From Mytilus edulis (lineage: Eukaryota > Mollusca > Bivalvia > Mytilida > Mytilidae), in the NCBI RefSeq assembly GCF_963676685.1, contig NC_092356.1, positions 47,083,601-47,147,600 on the forward strand: a stretch of 64,000 bases of DNA, in the 5' to 3' direction. Positions within the stretch are counted from its first letter, which is position 1, and every line of letters begins with the position of its first letter. The notes under the pieces were generated by a model. The model was not told the origin of the DNA. It searched no databases and saw only the letters and a program-made list of their open reading frames with translations. Positions 57,614-64,000 of the stretch are shown here, piece after piece. The translations under genes and the position numbers were made by a program.

Positions 57614-59220
57614 AGTCATGAATTTATTGTATAGTTCCACTGGACGCAATTACTACTGGATCCAATTACGAATGATTTCATATGTTTGCCCTCTGAAATC
57701 ATATTCAATTATGAATAATGATAATTTTTATTTTTTCTATATTATATAAAGACCCTATAAAAATTCCCTTGTTTTCATTATACATGTAATACAATCCATG
57801 TGCAATTATTGAAAGATGATCACAATGACAAAATAATTCTGAAGATATTAATAGGACGACACTCTCGCCGGAAATTATTTAAAAAAAAATATCAGGAAAA
57901 TATCTTCTGATTAGGTTCATTTACATGATGTTTATTATCTTGCCTAAATAACCATAAAATAGACATTTTTTTCTACTCTTGTGACCCTATTTATTGTCTA
58001 AAGAAAATGCGCAGACTTTAATATTGAAAAGTCCAGAGAACTCGAATGAAATGATGACCTGTAGAAAAAGATATCATAGATAAGGGATAGGTTAACCAAT
58101 GAAATGGAAAAAAAAACTTGTATTTAGTGCATGTTAGAAGGAGGAACCTACTTAAATACAAAACAATTCCAAAAATCTTGCCTTAACGTATGGCATACAT
58201 TTCATAAGGCCAAATAAAATATATGTCTGTTTAAGGTTACATACCTAAAAAAAATAGGGTAGGTAGGTCGGTATTTCCATTTTATTTTACTTTTTCATTT
58301 TACTTTTATGCGTCATGATTTTGAGTAATGTATTTTTTCTTGTTGTGGTCAGAGTTGAACATGGGACGAGTTACCCGTATATTTAATTATTGGATTATTT
58401 CCCTTTAATATTGGTTGGAAAAAAATGGTGACAAAGTGTTTATTTCATCACAGAAGTCGCTAATTTCCTTAAAACAGCTGTCATATTATGATTGTGAACA
58501 TAAGGATGTACATTGTTTTGTATTAGGCAATTGAATATAGTATTGGCAACACTAACTTCACTTTTTACTCAAGCTCAGTTTATAGTTCAATTTACAATGG
58601 AAATAAAATGACTTTGGGTTGGCGCTCTAAAGTAGGGTAGGTCGGATAACCGTTTATATCATATATATATTTTTTTGCCTGATAGGAGTACCTTTATGAA
58701 GAACAATGTTGAAAATTCTTGCCAAATGATGTTAACGGTAATTTTTTGGTGCAAGTGATAAAATTTAAAGGTATTTTACAAATCGATGGTAAAAATCTGG
58801 CCAGTCACATTAAAAAAATTTCCCAAATTAACAGTAACCGTTGTTTATTTGAGATCTTTGACAAATCATGTAATTTGCTTGGCTGATAATGTATTATTGA
58901 TTTATAAGAAACATTTTTGTATATACATGTACAATGTAAAATTACCTAGTTTCTAATGTTAAAAAATTCAGTAGATATAGCTTACATCGTAATTATAAAC
59001 AAAAGGTTGAATTGAATAAGCTTATTTACTGTTATGAATATGATGAATATTATTTGCCTCATGTACAAGTTTATTATTTTGTCTTTAGATCTTATAGATT
59101 CCTGATAGAGCATTTGCTGCTGGAATTTAAATGGTTGCAAATATGATTTTGTGGCATACTTCCCCGTGCAGTAAACCACTTTGAGAGTAACTACTGGAAC
59201 ATGTCAGCATTGTCAAGTCT
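57614..59220. other. No gene seen
   Basis: AT-rich. Two direct occurrences of AGGGTAGGTCGG-type sequence (about 58256 and 58636) may mark a mobile element between them, but I cannot define ends. Nothing else recognised. Confidence 0.4.
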
Positions 59221-59229
59221 GCAGAGAGA

Positions 59230-59525
59230 TGTTGAGAAGTTGAATCCCAGTAAACACGTAACATTCTGACAACGTTACGGATTAGTCCCCAGAATGTTAT
59301 ACCGGGATTATAACATTGTGACAACGTTCCCAAAACATAAGATAGCAATGTTATAACAAAACGTGATCACAACATTACCACACAACATTGTAAAAATGTT
59401 CTATTGGTGTTATTGTTTTGAGGTAACATTGTTGGAACGTTTGTATGTAACATTTAGGGGCATAAATACACGATACATTGCTACAACGTCCCAGCAACGT
59501 TGTTTTTTCCCAGACCAAATTTCCT
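59230..59525. repeat. Degenerate ACAACGTT/AACATTGT repeat block
   Basis: About 300 bp in which words such as AACATTGTGACAACGTT and CAACGTT/AACGTTG recur irregularly on both strands. This is a self-complementary block with no ORF of interest. Similar blocks are common in marine invertebrate genomes. Class unknown. Confidence 0.55.
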
Positions 59526-59539
59526 TTATTTTCACCCAA

Positions 59540-60580
59540 AATTGATTATTTATACGGATTTTTGTATTTAAATATTTAAAAAAAGTATCGTTTCAGTGAA
59601 TAAATGATGATTAAAATCAGTTTGTAAACTAGAAAAAAAAACTGTCACTTATAATTTCAGATATTTACAAAAGTTATATCTGAAATTTATAGATATTGTA
59701 TAATTTGCATTTATTTTTACGAATAAAGATACGAGAATGCATTTTCCATATTTCAAGACAGCAACATAAAATTATGTAAGCAAACAGCAACAATCCGAAA
59801 ATGTTCGTTTCTCTCTTCAATTTCAAATATTCGCGGGTCTCGAAATACGCATGCGCAATTTGAACCACCGAAAGTTTGTTTTCGAATTTCATAATTTCTC
59901 TAAATGTACTTCAAATAAGTTCATTGAAAATATTTTATTCTTTAATGGAATATTCAATAAATATTCAATCAACATTTGACAGCTGAAATTTTTTTTTTAA
60001 TTCGAAACTCGCAAAACGTGCTAGCTTCGGCCATTTAAACCATATAGCGGAAAAGCGAAACACACCACAAACGATTGAAGAGAATATATACAGAATACAG
60101 AATATTGAACCTTAAAAAACAACTCACGATTTTCACAACTGAATACAATTAAGAAGAAGGTAATTTGCATGGCCTTGTTTAAAATTATATTAACTGCATC
60201 TTGGAATAACCAATAACAGATAAACAAGACCCCAAGCAAAGTATTACGCAACATGGCCATAATTTGTGGCGGGTAAATGCTTCATGTTTAAATATACAGT
60301 TGACCCCGAAGTAATTTTCATTGTTAGTTTATAGAATCATGAAAACACGACAAATCAACTGAAGTTTTATTTGCACTGCGTCTTTTTTCTTTTGTCTGTA
60401 CAAACCATTGACATTGTAAAAAAGGGGGACCCGTGCATGGCACAGGAATGACAAAAAGTAAAGCCTATTAAATTATAATTTTTTTTTAGTCAAATGTAGT
60501 GTGGTATAATGTTATACATAACATATGTTTTAACACTTACTAAGGGTAGTCGGTTGAATTTTGTCTCCAAATGACCTTTT
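59540..60580. other. No gene seen
   Basis: AT-rich sequence. Minus-strand ORFs at 59674-59892 and 60021-60260 have no domain that I recognise. Confidence 0.4.
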
Positions 60581-60585
60581 ACGTA

Positions 60586-60747
60586 TACACCTTATCGCTA
60601 TTTGTCCGCCATTGCTGGAAATCACACAGGTTCCCGTAAAATTTTGACGTCATAAAACAAAATGTCTGACGCCACAATGGAAAAGTGATTGTTGTTGACG
60701 TCAAAAGTTCAAGCGGACGGGTCAGCCGGGAATAGCGATAAGGTGTA
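60586..60747. mobile_element. Short MITE, TA-flanked
   Basis: 162 bp with perfect inverted ends TACACCTTATCGCTATT and AATAGCGATAAGGTGTA. If the outer TA is the target duplication, the element is 60588-60745 and of Tc1/mariner type. It contains two GACGTCA-like inverted words but no ORF. Confidence 0.7.
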
Positions 60748-60877
60748 TTGTTTTAACATATCACTTTTTCATTTATCCATCTCCCGTGGCGGCGCCAGAA
60801 AGGGGTCTTTTTAGGCGATCAATGCATTTGAATTGGGGAAATATAGTTGGAACCCCTATTTATCATGGGTTATTATA

Positions 60878-61382
60878 GTCCAAATAATTATGACGACTGG
60901 CAAGGCTATTTTATTTTTTTTCTGAGACGCCTTCCTACCACGTCATAACGCTGAAGCCATTTTTTACGTCTGGACTTTGAGAGCAAATTTTAAGGGGTAA
61001 CTTTGCGACCTAATTTTGACATGAAATCTTAATGCCGGCTAGAAATTTTTAAGTAGTTACAAAGTCCTACCTTTTTTGTGCTTATTGATGTAAAATATTT
61101 CCAGAAATATCCATAAGAAATGACAAAATAAGATAAGATTCCATTTGAAGTGGACAAATATTTATTTTTCTTTCAACATGATATCCCAGAACTACCAAAA
61201 TACATCACTTCTGAAAAGTATAAATCTTAAACTCAGTAAAATTTGATAGACCTGAATTTCTGGATAATGTAAATCGAACGTTTCCGAAATTCAGGTCTAT
61301 TGAATTTTACTGAGTTTGAAATTTGGAAGCGTCGCAGAAAAAAAATTTAAATAGCCTTGTCATACGTCATAAATATTTGGAC
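60878..61382. mobile_element. Mariner-type MITE with long TIRs and a nested palindrome
   Basis: Inverted ends of about 55 bp: GTCCAAATAATTATGACG at the left, and CGTCATAAATATTTGGAC at the right. Both sides are flanked by TA. Inside, 61229-61260 and 61286-61317 form a 32-bp near-perfect inverted repeat (AAACTCAGTAAAATT, then AGACCTGAATTTC) that may be a second element inserted in the first. Non-coding. Confidence 0.75.
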
Positions 61383-61693
61383 TAGAGTTAAACTGCATTC
61401 CACAGACTAGAAAATTGGTATTTGCTGCTGTACAGCCAAGCATGCAGCATTGTTCAAATGTTGTATTTATAAGGACTTATAAGTGAGAAAATTCATTATG
61501 TTTGGAACAACTTTTTTAAAAAAGGGGTACAACTATTTTTAATAATGAAGATATAAGTCCAGGAATACATTGAATCACAAGGATGGAGCATTAGGGTACC
61601 CATTTAATATACCAAGCATACCACTTCTTCATCCTAGCTAAGGACTTGATTTCTATTGGAATGTTATAGTCCACTTAAATGTTGGTTTATTTT

Positions 61694-61812
61694 CATGCAC
61701 TGGTGATTTATTCAAATCATGGTGGTGTCAAAGGGTGATTTATACATGTATTTTTAAAGACATGTATAAATCACCCTTTGACACTATGATTTGAATTAAT
61801 CACCAGTGCATG
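61694..61812. repeat. 119-nt near-perfect hairpin
   Basis: Left arm 61694-61749 (from CATGCACTGGTGATT to TTATACATGT), 10-nt loop, right arm 61760-61812. Arms match over about 53 of 56 positions. As RNA it would fold into one long stem; as DNA it could form a cruciform. It could be a small foldback MITE. No target duplication was recognised. Confidence 0.75.
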
Positions 61813-61869
61813 AAGCATTGTATAAGCATGCAGCATTGTACAAATTGTATTTTTAAAGACGATATATGT

Positions 61870-62065
61870 CAATCCTTTGTTTATATAAAAACAAGAAGAT
61901 TGCCAATGAGACAACTCTCCACAAGAGACCAAGTGACACAGGAATTAACAACTATAGGTTACCGTACAGTCTTCAACAATGAGCAAAGCTCATACGGCAT
62001 AGTCAGCTATAAAAGACCCCAAAATGACAAATGTAAACAATTCAAACGAAAAAGTATCCCAATAC
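61870..62065 (+). repeat. Interspersed mussel repeat copy
   Basis: Reference copy for the family: ATTGCCAATGAGACAACTCT, then CACAAGAGACCAAGTGACAC, GGTTACCGTACAGTCTTCAA, AAGCTCATACGGCATAGTCA and a GACCCCAAAATGACAAATGT block. The ORF at 61810-62214 runs across it and is not a gene. Confidence 0.6.
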
Positions 62066-62282
62066 TGCAGATATTGAAGATTCTGTACCGTATTCCTTTT
62101 GGTCCTGCATGTATACATTTACCTACATGTTTAAAACTGCATGATGTGTGCATTATTTTTTTTAACATGTACATGTATTGTTTGGCCCTGTTCCATTATG
62201 TAAATTCTGCATGATTAACTAGAATGTGCATGCTAACTAGTAACTTAACCTTTTTCAGATTTAAAGTTAAATCTACAGAAAA

Positions 62283-64000
62283 ATGAATGAAAAAAGGAAG
62301 GCTTACAAAAGAAAGTGGATGCAAGGTGCACGTGCTCTAAAGAAAAGTTACAATCAAGAACCTAATTTTGAATATGAAGAAGAAAGACCGAGAACATGTA
62401 TTCCAAATAGCCAAGAGCAAAGTTGCAGTACATCAAATTATAGAACTGTTAACAACATGACTGATGATGAACAGGGATTTGTAGAAACCGATATAATCTT
62501 TCAGAACACTTCAGAAACATGTGTTGTCAATGATTCTGAATGGGATGTAATTGACCAACATGTCATTATAGCTTCAGATTCAGAATATGAGTCAGAAAAT
62601 GTAGAAAAACCATCTTTATGTGAAGATTTAACAACATGGGTAAATCAAAATAATATCTCACATAATGCAACAGACCAATTGCTAAAAATACTGAAAGGTC
62701 ATGGTTTAGATCAGCTTCCATCTACTGCGAGATCATTGTTGAAGACCAAACGAAATGTTGCAGTCATTACAAAAGCCGGAATGGAATACTTTTATTTTGG
62801 ACTAGAAAGAGGGCTTGTCAATAATTTAGAAAAAATTCAAAGCAATGAACTTGAAAATGTCAGTGAAATAGTGGTTAGCTTTAATATTGATGGACTTCCA
62901 TTATTTAAGAGCACACGCACTTCACTTTGGCCAATATTGTGTGGAATGTATTTTGAGTCATATTCAGTGCAAGTATTTCCAGTAGCATTATGTTTAGGCC
63001 ATAGCAAGCCCGATAATTTAAACTTTCTTGATGACTTTATCGAAGAACTAAGTAGACTCGAGCAACATGGATTTATTTTCAAAGACAAAAATATTAAAAT
63101 AAAAATATGTGCTTTTATTTGTGATGCTCCTGCCAAAGCTATGATCAAAGGTATCAAACTCTACTCTGGTTATTTTGGTTGTGACAGATGCACTCAAACT
63201 GGCGTATGGAATGGTCGTATTACCTATCAGTAAATAGATGACATTGAGCTCCGAACAGACATTAATTTCAGAAATCAAGCACAAACTGAACATCATCATC
63301 GAATAACCCCCCTTACACAACTACCAATAGACATGATAAAATCCTTTCCCATAGATTATATGCACCAGGCTTGTTTGGGTGTTATGAAGAGGCTTTTGCT
63401 ACTCTGGTTAAGAGGAAAACGTGGCTTTAAAATCTCAGCAAATCAAAAAGATGAGATCAGTAGAAACTTGATCCAACTAAGGAAGTTTATTCCTAGTCTG
63501 TTTGCCAGGAAACCACGAACGCTTGATGAAGTTGATCGATGGAAGGCCACAGAATATAGGCAATTCCTTTTGTATACAGGGAAAATTGTACTGAAGTCTG
63601 TTTTGAAACCAGAATTTTACTCACATTTTCTGACGTTAAGCGTATCCATCAATATTTTAATTTCACCTCAGTTATGCAAACAATATCTAAATTATGCCAG
63701 AGAGTTGTTGAAATTTTTCATATCCAAAGGTCGAACATTATATGGACCAGAATTTTTAGTATACAATGTGCACAGTTTGGTGCATATAGGTGAAGATGTT
63801 GAAGAACATGGACATCTAGACTTATTTTGTGCCTTTCCATTTGAAAACTATATGCAAAAGCTAAAAAAAATGGTACATTCGGGAAAGAGTCCACTTGTAC
63901 AAATTGTAAAAAGAGTGTTCGAGATGGAAAGTACAAGTAATTGCCAACTTGCAAATTTGATAAAAAAGGTGACTCATAGAAGACCAAATAATGGTTTCAT
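62283..64000 (+). pseudogene. CACTA/EnSpm-like transposase with one in-frame TAA, runs off the window
   Basis: 316 codons to a TAA at 63231. The same frame then stays open to the window end, giving at least 570 codons. Features: acidic N-terminus; SFNIDGLPLFKS with a candidate catalytic Asp203; FICDAPAKAMI with Asp281; zinc-knuckle-like GCDRC (Cys300, Cys303); then after the stop FPIDYMHQACLGVMKR, WKATEYRQFLLYTG and YNVHSLVHIGEDVEEHG. The last block resembles the DUF4218-like end of TNP2 transposases. A splice-acceptor-like TTTTTCAG lies at 62252-62259, just before the ATG. The single stop may be a mutation or a mis-seen short intron. Family assignment is from motifs only. Confidence 0.7.

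Noticed and set aside
61810..62214. 134-codon gene before the transposase
   Set aside because: Runs through a copy of the common interspersed repeat; not a conserved protein.

Overview
The window looks like AT-rich nuclear DNA of a marine mussel (Mytilidae, probably Mytilus). The evidence is its interspersed repeat families, molluscan-type mobile elements, large introns and a receptor guanylate cyclase with a NIT domain. I recognise these from memory and could not search, so the genus is an inference. There are no bacterial features, no tRNA or rRNA genes that I can see, and most small ORFs are chance.

Layout. Three diverged copies of one duplicated block (a duplicon) form the backbone. Copy 0 covers about 1-3175 and 6949-10078 and has lost its exon 1. 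Copy 1 covers about 13937-28600. Copy 2 covers about 32445-51757. Each derives from a minus-strand NIT-domain receptor guanylate cyclase. Copy 1 (GC-A) is a pseudogene: 47 codons of the NIT domain are deleted, exon 4 has a frameshift and exon 5 is almost gone. Copy 2 (GC-B) keeps six recognisable exons with clean splice sites from 51757 down to 28987. Only its last exon was not found. Comparing copies gives natural 'empty sites' that date and delimit many insertions.

Mobile DNA fills the rest. Most notable is a full-length Penelope-like retroelement of the Naiad type (N-terminal GIY-YIG endonuclease, CxC linker, C-terminal RT) at about 44757-48707, minus strand, in intron 1 of GC-B. Its 1002-codon frame contains no TAA or TAG before the end but five in-frame TGA codons. 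Four of these fall exactly where PLE proteins carry conserved cysteines. Fifty nucleotides after the terminal TAA the 3' UTR folds into a convincing type II SECIS element (45279-45348). The element therefore appears to encode a multi-selenocysteine reverse transcriptase. Two 5'-truncated copies follow, one tandem and one inverted (48709-50745), giving the pseudo-LTR and foldback structure typical of PLEs.

A second highlight is a ~356-bp tandem repeat (4823-5300, 8143-8757, fragment at 19352-19490) that carries a type I hammerhead ribozyme motif with stem I, stem II and a minimal stem III. This matches metazoan retrozymes. Other elements are a CR1-like LINE with a 2A-like peptide (11416-13936), a pogo/Tigger-type element with a clean empty site (10079-11220), a hAT element with an 8-bp target duplication (55314-56131), several foldback MITEs, a SINE-like retroposon with a 12-bp target duplication (32830-33132), a second PLE fragment (36190-37140), a large molluscan element built of ~500-bp monomers (29863-32139), and a CACTA/EnSpm-like transposase at the right edge (62283-64000). 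Satellites include a 44-bp array just upstream of GC-B (52319-54117), a 21-bp array (54444-54905) and a nested 30-bp-in-550-bp array inside GC-B intron 2 (38789-40418).
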